From Chrysogorgia sp. JL179-B06 (Eukaryota > Cnidaria > Anthozoa > Scleralcyonacea > Chrysogorgiidae), in assembly GCA_035772405.1 (NCBI GenBank), contig JAYKKM010000418.1:820001-884000 (forward strand): DNA of 64,000 nucleotides, given 5' to 3'. A model generated the notes under the pieces. That model searched no databases, was not told the DNA's origin, and saw only the letters and a list, made by a program, of their open reading frames with translations. The position numbers were made by a program, and so were the translations under genes. This document shows positions 32,411 through 44,400 of the stretch, one piece after another; position 1 is the stretch's first letter; each line of letters begins with the position of its first letter.

Positions 32411-33550
32411 ATGATATTGATTGATATTGAATGGTATAGGCATATATAATTTACGGAAGTTACTTAAGTTCACCGTATAGTCTTATGACCCGTGAACAAA
32501 ATCTACGTAGTTAGTTACTTAAAGAACGATTAGGAGATGAGAAGACTGAATGCCAAATAAGAAACGTTGGTATTTGTTGTGACTAAACAAGTATTTCTGA
32601 GTTCTTGATAGGAATTGAACCGTAACCTGAAATCCCATATAATATTGCCCCAGTGCAGAGATGTTGTTTCCAATGCTGTATGATACCACATGAAATTATT
32701 GATGGTGCCGTTAATTGACGTCGGTTACACACGCCGGTTAAGAGAAAGTCGGATATTTGGATTGAATGTTGTAATTTGACATAAACAACATGTTTCTACA
32801 TATTGGGGTATGAAGTGATTTATAAATAGTGAGAGAAAATTACAGTAAATGATTTCAACGCAACTTATGTTTTATAACTTCATTCTCTGGCAAAACCTGT
32901 CAACAGTAAAACTGAACCTATAGAATTAATCCTTGCATCTCATTGATCATGAGATTCGCTGCTTTTAATGCTTGACAACTGAACTTCAATAACAATATGG
33001 AAATTCATCACAACATTAAAAATAGGTACGCAAGGCGTACATGTATCTGCGCCTATAATTGGTTGTTATTAGTCGTGCCAGTGTTCGTGTGTTTATCGTC
33101 GCCACTTTGATCGGAAGCAGCCGTTCGGAACTTGATTGGCTCCGACGCTATGTTATTGTTGCTTACATCACTCATCAGCGCAACTATAATATATCTGCGC
33201 CACTGATCTCAAAAATAGGACTGGATTGAGCTTTCTATTGTATCTGATGAGCTGATTTTGAAGCTTGCATATTTGACGAGAGATCATTAGAAGCTCCGAG
33301 TTTGCAAGCAAATCAAACTGTGACGCTCGCGAAATAGTTTTAGTGTCTGGCCAATATAGTTTCTTTGTTAACATTAAATGCATAAAATCTTGAACCTAAT
33401 TTGACGTCTCATATTAGGCTTCTCTCACTGGATAATTGAGCCAACGGCGGTCATTACTAAGGGACCAAAATCGCAGTAAATCTGTAGGTAGGCCATGAAT
33501 CGTTTTACCAGTAATTTGAAAAATGTCTTCTGGTCCTCTTTATAGTAAAA
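32411..33550. other. intergenic, no gene seen
   Basis: AT-rich sequence, with a decayed tRNA-like SINE remnant near 32600-32720 ('aggaattgaaccgtaacctg'). Confidence 0.3.
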
Positions 33551-33676
33551 TTATTTTATTTTGTCGATGGTAAGAGCACATAATCCAACAAAAAACCTCA
33601 TAGGATCCTCAGTTGGTCCCAGCTTCATTTTCTGAACAATAGTTGCTCGATCCAGTCTTCTTTCGAGATCAGTGAT
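33551..33676 (-). CDS. orphan exon-like ORF, unknown (transposase-like?)
   Basis: An acceptor 'cttcattttag' at 33688-33677 is followed on the minus strand by 41 codons: ITDLERRLDRATIVQKMKLG then PTEDPMRFFVGLCALTIDKI and K-stop. The composition is protein-like. A leucine/arginine helix before an (M/I)RFxxGL segment recalls the N-terminal part of THAP/DDE_Tnp_4-type transposases, but I am not sure. No upstream exon was found; probably a transposon remnant. Confidence 0.3.
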   Translation of the reverse strand: MTDLERRLDRATIVQKMKLGPTEDPMRFFVGLCALTIDKIK

Positions 33677-33799
33677 CTAAAATGAAGTATTTTAATGATA
33701 AACGTTGGTTTTGCATAAAAAAGTAAACAGTAATTGGACCACAAACTTCTATATTATGATTATTACTAGAAATACGAATTCGCAATAATCCCCTCGCCC

Positions 33800-34730
33800 G
33801 CCTTTTCTATCCCCCCCCCCCCCCCCCCCCCCGCTACGGGAATTTCCCCATCCATGGTGCCCAGACCTCGCACGCCGTGGCCGTGTATTTGTGTTTTGCA
33901 AAAATTCACAATTTTCAAAAGCCCGTTTCGTCGAAGAAATGTTTGAACGTTATCTCGGCCAATATTTAACCGATTTAAACTCTGAAAACAGATTTGGAAT
34001 TAGCGAGTCAACATACATAACACACGTGTTTACTATATTACAAGAACGTGAGTACCCTTCGTAAAAACGGTTTATGTACTTAGAAATTAGTCGACTTTAC
34101 TCGCTATAAGCCGGTCAATACTATTTTGAACGTTATCTCGATCAATATTTAACCGTTTTCAATTCTGAAAACAGATTTGGAATTAGCGAGTCAAAATACA
34201 TGAGGGAGACGGGGGGGGGGGGGGGGGGCTGGGGGCTATAGCCCCCCACTTTTTTACTGGCGAAGATTTGCTTGATGTTTTCAACTTCATATCATACGGG
34301 CCTGACATGAAGTTCTGTGACCTTGTCACTGTACAAAACAACCACAGGCTCCGAAAACGAGCTCGAGATCCTCGAGATTATTATTCAAAAATCGTAGCTG
34401 CAGCAATGGAGTTTCTCTCAAAAGGCAGGAAATAGCATTAAAGAGCCATAGAAAATCCAAAATTTTCCAGGCGGTTGTATTTATGACTTAGACCCCCCAC
34501 TCTTTAATACGCTCCGCGGGCCCTGATACGTGTCTACTACATTACGAGAACGTGAGTACCCTTCGTAAAAATGGTTTATGTACTTGTCTTAGAAATTAGT
34601 CGGCTATATAAAGCCGGTCACTTCGTCGTATATTATTTTGAATATCTCGATCAATATATAACCGTTTTCAATTCTGAAAACAGATTTGCAATTAGCGAGT
34701 CAAAATACATAATTTCTATTTCCTCAAAAA
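33800..34730. repeat. three copies of a ~180-bp repeat around a G/C-run insertion
   Basis: 'acagatttggaattagcgag' (33991 and 34172) and its variant 'acagatttgcaattagcgag' (34680), together with 'cgtgagtacccttcgtaaaa' (34047 and 34550), recur. Homopolymer C (about 33811-33832) and G (about 34211-34229) runs border an insertion ending '...gacccccca'. Confidence 0.55.
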
Positions 34731-34919
34731 ACTATGTCTCTTTTGGAAAAAACCCTTTGAATCCGTTTCGATTTTTGCATTGGCAATCATGTGACGGTTG
34801 CAATTTCAATATTAATTCAAATACTGAGTATCTAGTTACCAGGACCAAATTTTCCGATGTCGCGCGGACTCCGTTGACCATGTAAATATATAAATAAACT
34901 CGATTCTACTTTGCTCACC

Positions 34920-35600
34920 CTGCCAGCCCCGCGATAAGGGACTAAACGCCGGTCGATATTAGCACCCTCAGGCCTTCGCGCCGGGCGAGGGATAATTTGT
35001 TATTTTGCATATGTCCGCCTAGTGATTATATTTTCTATACGTTGTGTAATTATTCCTAAAACCATGTTAAGATCAGGTTGTCCTTCCTGGACAAATATAA
35101 ATATACTACAAAACTCACAAATAATGCGAGTTTTGATTGCAATGTTTTCTACTGAGTGAACTCGCAACCTTCTGATCTAGTCATTGAACTACACAAACTG
35201 AGATGACAATTAAAACGAAGGTCGCTAGCAATCGTTGGTTTAATTAATTTATTACGATTCGCCATTGGTGAATTAACATATAAAAGTCTGGCAGGGATAC
35301 CACTACAGCTTACGCCAATTACTGTAGCCCCGTGTAAAATTAAAAATAATAAAAAAAAAATTGTGGTTATATAATAAGCATATTAACTAAGGTCTGAAGA
35401 AAAGTCTGTAGCAACAATCAACAACAAGTGAGGGATTTCTCGAGGCGACGTGCCGAGTTATGTATGTCACATTAAGAACCAGACTAGTACACATTCACTA
35501 CTTCTCTCCGATGTAATAGCTCAATGGTTAGAGCAATATATAAGATTGTGGATTGGTTTCCTGTCAGGAAGTCAGACATTTGCTTACTGAAAAGAAGCTT
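34920..35600. other. intergenic, SINE remnant only
   Basis: A decayed tRNA-like piece (35160-35215) is the only recognisable item. Confidence 0.3.
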
Positions 35601-35617
35601 CAACGGCAACTGATAAA

Positions 35618-35806
35618 TCACGATATTTTGCGATAGCCGAGTTCAATAATTGTTTTATCATTCACCGTCGCAAGTTTAACTTTAGACGTCAATAGCTCAG
35701 CTTCACTCAATCCTTTTTCTTGTAAATACCCTCGAAATAGGTTTAAAGCAACTTTGGTTGCCTTTTTTGTGTTTTCGGCGTCCTTTTCCTCAAGTAAAGA
35801 CGACAA
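35618..35806 (-). pseudogene. Crypton/ZMYM-type recombinase N-terminal fragment
   Basis: A 62-codon ORF, MSSLLEEKDAENTKKATKVA then LNLFRGYLQEKG, resembles the N-terminal SAM-like helix domain of tyrosine recombinases of Crypton origin (as in ZMYM/QRICH1/KCTD1-related proteins). No catalytic domain nearby. Confidence 0.4.
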
Positions 35807-36109
35807 ATCGCTTTTTCAATTCAAGCTGACGAATCATTTTCCATGTGCGCATGCTCAATAAAGTATTTGCACCAGTTATTTGCAGCTGAATCGATATTTG
35901 CACGCAGTTATTTGCAGGTAAATCAACCAATCAAAACAGTAGAAATATTAAAGTGAATGATAATTCATATTATTACAAAGCTACATTTTTAACTGATAAT
36001 TACAAACTCACAATCTGTTACATTCATGTAAATATTAAAGTTTGTATAGTCTCGCAGTCCTTTTCCATTTCTGAATTTTAGTTCGTTGTTTTAGGATAAT
36101 TTACCATAT

Positions 36110-38350
36110 GGATGCTGCTGAGGCTGTACAAGAGACTGCAACCACAGCTGCACGAACAGTAGCAGATTTTACAATCTCCTATTACAGGCAGCTTTACCTT
36201 TCATATTGAAACTGACAGCGTTATTATAGGTACTACTGCCATAGTAGGAGCTTCTTTGACAGCCATTTACTTCAGCAATAATCTAGGGCTTTCAACAATA
36301 ATAAAAGATGATGCCATTACTAGAGTATTTGTTTGTGAAAGGGATGACCGAGATGTTTGTGATATAAATCGTGGATCCCTCTTAGTTGACCTTCATTATC
36401 GTACTTCATTGTTTACAATTTCTTGTGGATTATAAATCAAGAAAATTACTTTTCCTGATTTATAATCCACAAGAAATTTAGACAAGACTTGAAGGAAGAA
36501 ACAAGACTTGAAGGAAGAAACAAGACTTGAAGGAAGAACTTTTAAAAAAAGAAATTGAAGTGGAGAAGATCACCATCAAGATTAAAAATGAAAAGGAAGT
36601 AGAAGGGCACAAGAAAAAGTTGAGGTATGATGCAATTGTAAGTCTATTAAGATGAGGTTGTAATTGTTAGCAGTGTATATATTAACAGTTAACCATCTCA
36701 CATGATTTAACTCTATCCAATTTTTGAACTGTACAATTAATTAATGTTTATGTATTCATGCAAAATTAGTATATAAAATGTCTTTTCAGGATGTTAAGGA
36801 ACACGAAGGTCAAACAGACAGACCTTACAGCAGTTTTTCATCAAGTTTCCAAAACCTGGATCTCTCAGAAATTAAAAGTGACACAAAGGTCAAGGACTAT
36901 AGAGGCTTTTCATCTCTGCAATCACAACATAAATTAGACAATCAAGGCCGTACATGAATTACACTTAAGCAATGATGAAGGGAGATGAAGTAGTTACAGA
37001 AGAAATATTTGATCAATCTGGGAACACTGCCTTACTTTATGACCAATTGATTGACGCTGGGGCTGAAATAAAATTCATGAGTAATTAAACCAATAGCATG
37101 TAAGCATTCGGTCACATGATGCTGTTTGGATACCCCGGTCAAACACCGCCAGACAAAAGATTTCAGCTGCATACGTAATTAAGATATTTGATCCAAACAC
37201 TAGTGTTTGGATCAAATATCTTAATTACGTATGCAAAACCAAGTCAGCAAACAAATTCACACACAAAATTCCTTTATTCACTCTTTGTCGTCTACCACAA
37301 ATCTAATGTTACAGTCAGTAAACACACACTTGTCCAGTTTAATACTCGCAGAAACAAAACCCTCTACCATGCATCACAATCATCTCAACTCCACTATTTA
37401 ATTTATCATTATCTATTCATCGTGGAAAACCCACTTCAGTTATGCATTGTGTAATATCTCAATAGAATTCCTAATTACGATATCCTTCGTTAGAAATTCT
37501 ATTCAAATCAGCAAACGAAAACATTCTCTTACCTCTCCATTCATTTCAGAAGCTATATAAACAACTCGAGCTCGTGTCCCACCGGGATATCCAAACACTC
37601 GAAAACAATGGACAAAAACACTCGCGCTGCGCGCTCGTGTTTTCACCATTATTTTCTCGTGTTTGGATATCCCGGTGAAACACTCGCTCTCGTTGTTCAT
37701 ATATTACGTCAAGAATGATGCAGAAGAAACTCCACTATTTAGAAACGAGAAAAGGTCTCGCAAAGGTAATTGAAAAACTTTTGCTACATAAAGCTGAACT
37801 CAATGCTGTTAATAAATCTGGTAACACTGCCTTACATTATGCCTGTGAGCATCGGAATGTTCCAGTAGCAGTGAAATTGATCGAAGCTCGCGCCGAGATA
37901 AATGTCAAGAATAATGCAGAAGCAAATCCACTACATTTAGCAGCAAGAAAACGTCTCACAGAGGTACTTTTGCTACATAAAGCTGAAGTCAATGTTGTTG
38001 ATCAATTTGGTAACACTGCCTTACATTATGCCTGTAACCATCAAAATCCTCAAGTAGCACAGAAATTGATCAAAGCTGGGGCTGAAATAAACGTCAAGAA
38101 TGATGCAGAACAAACTCCACTACATCTGGCATCAAAAATGGGTTGTTCAAAGATTGTTGAAATACTTTTGAAATGTAATACTGAAGTGAAAACTGTTGAT
38201 CGATTTGGAAGGACGGCCTTGGATTTGTATAACACTGGCAGAGAGCGAGAAAAAATTTGCTTCTTGTTAACAGAAGCAGCACGAAAAAAGGAATTGATGG
38301 AGGAAAAAGAAAGGCAGCCCAGGGAACAAAACTGCAAGATAAAATACTGA
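36110..38350 (+). pseudogene. ankyrin-repeat gene, broken and split by a MITE
   Basis: Pieces in order. 36110-36210: MDAAEAVQETATTAARTVAD, ends in a stop unless spliced or shifted. 36235-36435: IIGTTAIVGASLTAIYFSNN (possible membrane helix). 36520-36648: coiled coil ELLKKEIEVEKITIKIKNEK with donor 'gtaagt'. 36790-36955: exon-like DVKEHEGQTDRPYSS to stop. 37000-37071: ankyrin fragment SGNTALLYDQLIDAGAEI. Then a 635-bp MITE, then ankyrin repeats 37706-38330 (NTALHYACEHRNVPVAVKLI, TPLHLASKMGCSKIVEILL) ending in a basic/acidic helix. Across the MITE 'gctgaaataaa' and 'cgtcaagaatgatgcag' rejoin as in the intact downstream repeat. A short deletion after 37730 shifts the frame, so the ATG at 37715 is probably not a real start. 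A true gene using alternative exons is not excluded. Confidence 0.6.
37072..37705. mobile_element. MITE inserted in the ankyrin gene
   Basis: Begins 'aattcatgagtaattaaacc'; internal inverted 'gatatccaaacactcgaaaa'/'cgtgtttggatatcc' and a palindrome 'tgatccaaacactagtgttt' near 37189-37213. Same family as 24430-24715 and 46365-46680. Confidence 0.65.
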
Positions 38351-38470
38351 CGTTTCGAGCAGAGCCCTTATGAAGAGCCCTTCGTCAGAGTAAGGACTCC
38401 GCTTGAAACGTCAGTATTTCGTCACTAAAAATCTTGGCAGTTTACCACCTTTTCACTTTGCTATATACTT
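38340..38470 (-). repeat. Penelope hammerhead repeat at the end of the ankyrin ORF
   Basis: 'actgacgtttcgagcagagc', 'cttcgtcagagtaag' and 'cagtttaccaccttttcact' match the 52085-52317 insertion. On the minus strand: CTGACGA (38388-38382), a stem-II region containing a partial duplication, GAAACGTC, and stem I ACT/AGT. Confidence 0.55.
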
Positions 38471-38945
38471 AGAAGAGTTCACTTATTGTAACAGTTTTTC
38501 TTTTTGCACCAACCCAAATAACTACAAATATTAAATTAAGAAATCTAACTATAAAAAATCGTACGCAACCCGGAAAGGTGTCTAAAATGTAAATATACAG
38601 CTCAGAACTTACTAAACATATTGTTTAACTTAGGGACCAGTCATTATTTGTAGGTTTACTGTATTGGGAATATTTTAAAACTGAATTCAAATATTTTCAT
38701 GACCAGCTCTATCAGGGAATACAATTTTTGAAGCCCGTCCAAACATTAGCATAATTGGTGAATTTAATTTGGTCGATCCTCGTCATTCAATATGAAATTA
38801 TATGGAAATACATGTTGTTGTTTTGAAGGTTGCATGGCTGGTGCATTTCCACACTGGTGAGACAGTCACTGGTGAGACAGTCTGGTCTCAGAACATTTAA
38901 AATCCTGTTTCACATATGACTGCAGAAATACTGTAAGAAAATTTA
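38470..38945. other. intergenic, no gene seen
   Basis: AT-rich, no repeat boundary recognised. Confidence 0.3.
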
Positions 38946-38950
38946 GGGTT

Positions 38951-39190
38951 TTGTGCTTTTTCTGTCTCACTAAAAACACAAAGACTTACGAAATCAACCG
39001 AAAGGCAAAACAGATCGCATCAAGATTTGGCATCCAAGAGAGAACCACAATCCTTGCCAAGCAACAAGCCTTCATCACCCCAAAATGCCGACTGATAAAC
39101 CCGGCGAAAAGCATCCTAGGACGAGTTATAGCAAGCACAAAAGAAAAAACCCAAGTGCACCAATGGAAGAATACGAAAAGCGTGATATAA
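38951..39190 (+). mobile_element. Penelope-like element RT fragment
   Basis: The frame reads INRKAKQIASRFGIQERTTI, AFITPKCRLINPAKSILGRV and VHQWKNTKSVI; the CRLINPAKS...GR...WKNT order is typical of the N-terminal RT region of Penelope-like elements. Only ~80 codons survive. Confidence 0.7.
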
Positions 39191-39229
39191 GTTCAAATAT
39201 TATATTAACCTGAGACATAACAGAGAATA

Positions 39230-40190
39230 AATAGAATTCTAAAATCATGTTTACTTAATCTTCTAGCAAATTTTATAGAGCTTTCTGTAATTGCCACGAT
39301 GCTGATTGGCTAGCGTCTATGACGTGTGAAGCATTGTTCAGCATGAGTCAAATGTTCACATTCGATCTAGCGTAATATCAAATACTCTACAAGGCCAAGT
39401 AAAAAAATAAAGTAGTTTATCGTCCCCGCCCGTATCCTTTATTCCGGCCGCATCAAATTTATTTTTATTTTTTATTTTATTTGCATCGAAAATCTGTTTT
39501 GTTTTTGGGGCCTTTTGCGCAACCTTTCGGCCATTTTTGTGCGTTTCGGTATCTTCCGTTACCTTTCGCGACTTTTCGGTTTATTTCTAGTTTTACACAC
39601 CACAATTTGTTTTGACGCAATCTTGCATCAAAGCAGTTGTAGAGAAATCCATTCAAAAAATAGGTTTTGGTAGGTGATGGCCAATTCGGATAAGCCATCT
39701 TGAAAAATAAATAAAAGCGCCCACATTCTCCTTTTTTTTTGAAGTTAGGATGGTGTATTCGTGTCGAGATAAAGTATGTAAGATTTCTAACATTTCGAGA
39801 GGAGGCCCTTGGTAGTCAGAGAGTGAAACGTAAAGACCTCCTACAGACTATTTCGGCGGCACACCAACCTTTTAGAGTATTAGATTTGTATAGCTAACGT
39901 GAAACACGGTGAAAAGAGGATTTTAACAGAACCTCGAGGGTTTTATATCTCGAAAGACAATAGAACTGTCGACACGCGCCATATTACTCGACTTGTTGAT
40001 CTGGTTCATTCATTCTTGTACACTAGTTAGTCTAGATACGCGAAATATCGAAAAGTCAAAAGGTTTAACTCCCCATCGCACCAGGATAATAATGAAGTAA
40101 GTCGAAGAGTGGTATTCCGTTCACGTATTTTGATGTCTGGACAGGATGTCCTAAAATCAAGCATTCGCGCACGCGCATTTAGTTTGGCAC
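39230..40190. other. intergenic; Penelope tail near 39785-39895
   Basis: 'acatttcgagaggaggccct' and 'acaccaaccttttagagtat' look like decayed Penelope termini. No gene seen. Confidence 0.35.
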
Positions 40191-40193
40191 TGT

Positions 40194-40692
40194 TCCTTTG
40201 GACACTACACCCCAAAAACAAGTGCTGCTTAAATGAAAGTTCTTTGTCGCTTTACACGAGAATGGGTATTAGTTTTCTTCTAATCTTTTTAGTTATATTT
40301 GGCTTTGTTTATCGTATTTTTGTAAATTGAAGGCCGCCATTTTTGTTTTGAATGCGGGCGAATGCGGTCGCTCCCATTAATTTTTGACGACATTGAGTGA
40401 TAGAAACATGGTGGTCTTAGTCTATTGTGAAGGATTTCTATTCACGCTATTGTGAAGGATTTCTATTCACGCTATTGTGAAGGATTTCTATTCACGCTAT
40501 TGTGAAGGATTTCTATTCACGCTATTGTGAAGGATTTCAAAGTGTTTCTATCACTCAATAACGTCACAAAAATACGATAAACAAAGCCAAATTTCTCGAA
40601 AACTAACAAGATTCGAAGAAAACTTATACCCATTCTCATGTAAGGCAACTTTGATTTAAGAAACACTTGCTTTTGAAGTGGAGTGGTCCTTT
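40194..40692. mobile_element. MITE with a 25-bp tandem repeat in its loop
   Basis: The arms mirror each other: 'ttggctttgtttatcgtatt' versus 'aatacgataaacaaagccaa', and 'gagaatgggtat' versus 'atacccattctc'. Between them 40422-40539 holds almost five copies of 'gctattgtgaaggatttcta' plus 'ttcac' (25 bp). Confidence 0.75.
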
Positions 40693-41483
40693 AAATAGTT
40701 ATTTTAAAGGATTACAATTTATGATCACTTTTAACGGCATGATTGGAATATTATATATTTTACAGGAGTATTGTCGGATGGAAATGAGGATTCCATTAAT
40801 TGTTCTGCCAACCAATATTACAAAAATAGAGTTAGGTATATATAAATAAGAGTTTTGTACAGCACTTTAAGACCACATTTAAACTGGAGGAAAAGTCTCT
40901 GTATTCATGACGAATATGGAACGTTTGTTACCGCGGCTTCATTTTGAAGTTTATACACAAGAAGATGAATAAGGAATAAAAACTTCCAGGTTTGCTCACG
41001 TGGCTGAAGATTTTGAATCCGGAATCTAAAGTGGAAACTTTGTGTCTGGATACTTATGAATCCGTAATCCTTTGTAATAGAAATGGATCTTCCAATAATC
41101 AGGATATTTTTCCGCCCGCGATCATACGAGCTTGTTGCGGTACAAGCTTACTAAGTGTTTTGCGGATCTCTCAGCTCTGTAACCGTTCCCGCATTCAATG
41201 TATGTAAAGGATACAAATCCGAAAAGTGAAACTCCTGTAGTCCGAATACTCGGGTTTGTGGTGAATCTTGAAATATTTACTAATGCGGAAACGTTTACCA
41301 ATCTGGAAATATTTACAATTCCAGAAACCTTCCCTCTAATGTAAACGTGGTCTAAGTGATGCGTTGATCTGTTGTGATATGATCACATAATTTCAGCCAA
41401 CATCATGATTTAGCTGTCCGTCAGTTCCTGTATAACTAAAACTCACATTAATGTTATAGACATGGTTATATTCAAACCATGAG
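40693..41483. other. intergenic; SUPT20H 3' flank
   Basis: AT-rich. The SUPT20H 3'UTR is expected just left of 41484; no clear AATAAA seen. Confidence 0.3.
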
Positions 41484-44400
41484 TTATTTCTGTGAATTGT
41501 TCGACTGCTGTGACGACCTTCGTCGAAGATTTGGACGTCCTGGAGTTCTCCCAGAAGATGCAGTAGTATTAGGCACTTGAGCCTGCAGAGTAATCTGACG
41601 CGGTTGCAAAGACTGTGTTCCCTGTGGGAATTGCACCATTCGAACCTGGAAGTAAAATACATGATTGTAAAATAATTGACCTGATTTATCAAAAATGATT
41701 TAAAGTGGAGGTGAAGTGGATAGACCAGATTTTACTGAGAAAAGAAATAAAAATTAAAAAATTAAATAGGATGATCCTACATATTTTGTAGACTTGATCG
41801 AGTGTTTTTAAAATAAAGCTATTATTATTATAATTATTGTCTTATTCGCACAACCTCATTATTACATCATACAAAGAAAAGATGCATTTTAAAGTTACTG
41901 CCAACTAGTATTAGAAAGTAGCCCATTAGAAACGGAATACTTTTAATCTGACCTCTAGCCTTCGACCTGCCTGGCAAGGACGTCCCTATGAGCTTAAGCT
42001 CCTGTCAGCATAGCTCTTAGGATCATCGAAGTACTCAAGCTTGAATGGTTTTTTTGTTTTTCTTTTTTATAATTAATTTGTAAAACATAGTATTACCTAA
42101 TTTTAATTATAGCGATTGAGGTACCAGGCGGAAACGTAATTAGAATATAAAAATCAAAGCCCAGCAAATAACTTTTAGGCACAAACTTTTGTGATATACA
42201 ACGAAGCGTTAGCTGTGTCGACTGAAATGCTAATTTTAATTAATTTCAGATGTAATTGAGATTAATGGCTCATCCTACTTAATTTTTTTCATTTCTTTTC
42301 TCAGTAAAATTTGGTATCCACTTTACCTCCACGTTACATAATTTTGATAAATCAGATAGTGTCATTCAATGTTTCATGAAGTAAATAAAATACATTGACG
42401 ATGCATAGTTTGGAGTCTAAACAATCCAGAATTACCTGAAACGGTTGTTGCAGTGGGACAATTGGTGCAAGGTTTGCAGTCGCTCTGTTTGCGGTTGGAG
42501 TAATTGTGGCTAAAGGTGTACCAGTGTTGGCAATGGTTACCATAGTTACAGCAGAGGAGGTACTGACTTGCGCTAATAATCAACATAAATAAAGACGAGA
42601 AAAGTTTAAACAACAAATTGTCAGATCACGGAAGACAATGCTAATAAACTAGTGACCTAGAGAACCAACTCTGGTGATAACATTTGCTTACATTGCATAA
42701 AATACGTGTTATATGATGTATTTCAGCAGACAACTTATCAAGAGCTATGTCTGCTGGGAAACTGAAAAACAGAGCAAATAATAGCCTGCTCGTTTTCATA
42801 ATTGATCGGACTAACTGATCTAACAGAAATAATTCCTTGGTGACACTACACTGAAACGACAACAGTACCTGCAGTTAGTTGCCGTGGCTGCTGAATAATT
42901 TGTTTAGTCAATGAAGACGACAATGTGACAGCTTGTTGTTGTGAGACTGGTTTAGCGGCGAGCTGTGGACTTCCTACATTGATTCCGAGCTGAGTGGGGA
43001 TTTGGCTGAGTGGAAGAATTCCAGTGCTGCTTAACTGCTGCAAAGAAATTTAGTATGTGATGTTTGTAAGGCCGTGGGAAATAAGGTTAACGTCATGTTA
43101 TGTTCCCAACTTCACATTATGTGTCGATCACATTATGTGATGTTCATATAAAGTCGTATGAACTTCAAAATACCTGTGCTACCTAACTGATGTATAAAAA
43201 ATAAGTACAGTGTGTGTATGTGTCTACTGAATTTCACTTGTAGCCTGCCAATTGACTTGTGGCAGGTACAAATAAAACTGAATGTCCTCAATTATAAAAC
43301 ATGATATACAAATGCATAAAATTGTTGGAAATTTGATCAAGCTATGTATGTAAGGTCCTACCGCAATCGTGGTGTTATTTGATCTCTGAGTTATCTGAAC
43401 TGGTTGTCCCTGGATTGTGACGTTACTCTAAATAGAAAAGTAATCAAAAATTATTATACCAACGACAGTAAATGTTAATAATAATTCACATATATTTAAC
43501 AAATAATTTCCCAACGCAACTAGCTGATAAATCAGACATAGTTTGACGCTACTTTGCCTTAAAATATTTTTTGAACGTTACTTTAAAAGTTACTGTCCAT
43601 GACCCAACGTTTCGACACTCTAGTGTCTTCATTAGGGGTGATCGTTGTAAAATTAGGATCCCTATTTATACAGCTAACTTTAATGTAAATTTTAAAGTTA
43701 CGTTCAAAAAAACTTTTTAAGCCAGAGTAGCGTCAAACTATGTCTGACATATATTTATGATTAAAAATAATTAATAATAAAATAATAATAATAAATAATA
43801 TTAAAATAATAAAAATAATATAAATATTTCACACATATTTATGACTTGAAAGGTATAAGGTTTTTTCTATAGCCATTAAGCCATTTTTCGTTTTAAGTTT
43901 CCACCAATGGCAATGTCAGTTCAGCATATTGCAAAATGCGAAGGAAAATTTGATTGCTTGATTTACGAAATGCTTTTTATAAAGAAACTAAGACCTAGCC
44001 TAACTATAAAAACTACGGTGGCCCAGAAGTGTCACAACACATTTCAAAATTCGCAACACATTTCAAAATTCGCAACACATTTCAAAATTCGCAACACATT
44101 TCAAAATTCGCAACACAATTTCAAAATTCGCAACACATAATTTCAAAATTCGCAACACATTTCAAAATTCGCAACACATTTCAAAATCGACAACACATTT
44201 CAAAATCGACAACACATTTCAAAATTCGCAACACATTTCAAAATCGACAACACAAAAGGTAAGTACTTCATGTATGCCTATTATTATGTCTCAAGGCGGG
44301 TTAGGGGGAGGTGTAGTATGTAGCATATAGTATGGTGAAGTACGCTGCAATAAGGTGGAGTAGTGTGCAGTAGGGTGTATTATGGTGCAGTAGGCTGTAT

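Noticed and set aside
31232..32473. 240-, 156- and 110-codon ORFs of LTK/RRPS/EPLSY repeats
   Set aside because: The 18-bp minisatellite is a multiple of three and stop-free in several frames on both strands; no start context or unique domain.
37715..38350. Ankyrin ORF as an intact 211-aa gene
   Set aside because: Its ATG lies in a frameshifted stretch of an ankyrin repeat whose proper frame continues upstream and is cut by a MITE.
40422..40539. Regular 25-bp repeats resembling a CRISPR array
   Set aside because: Units are directly adjacent with no spacers, inside a MITE loop, in animal DNA.
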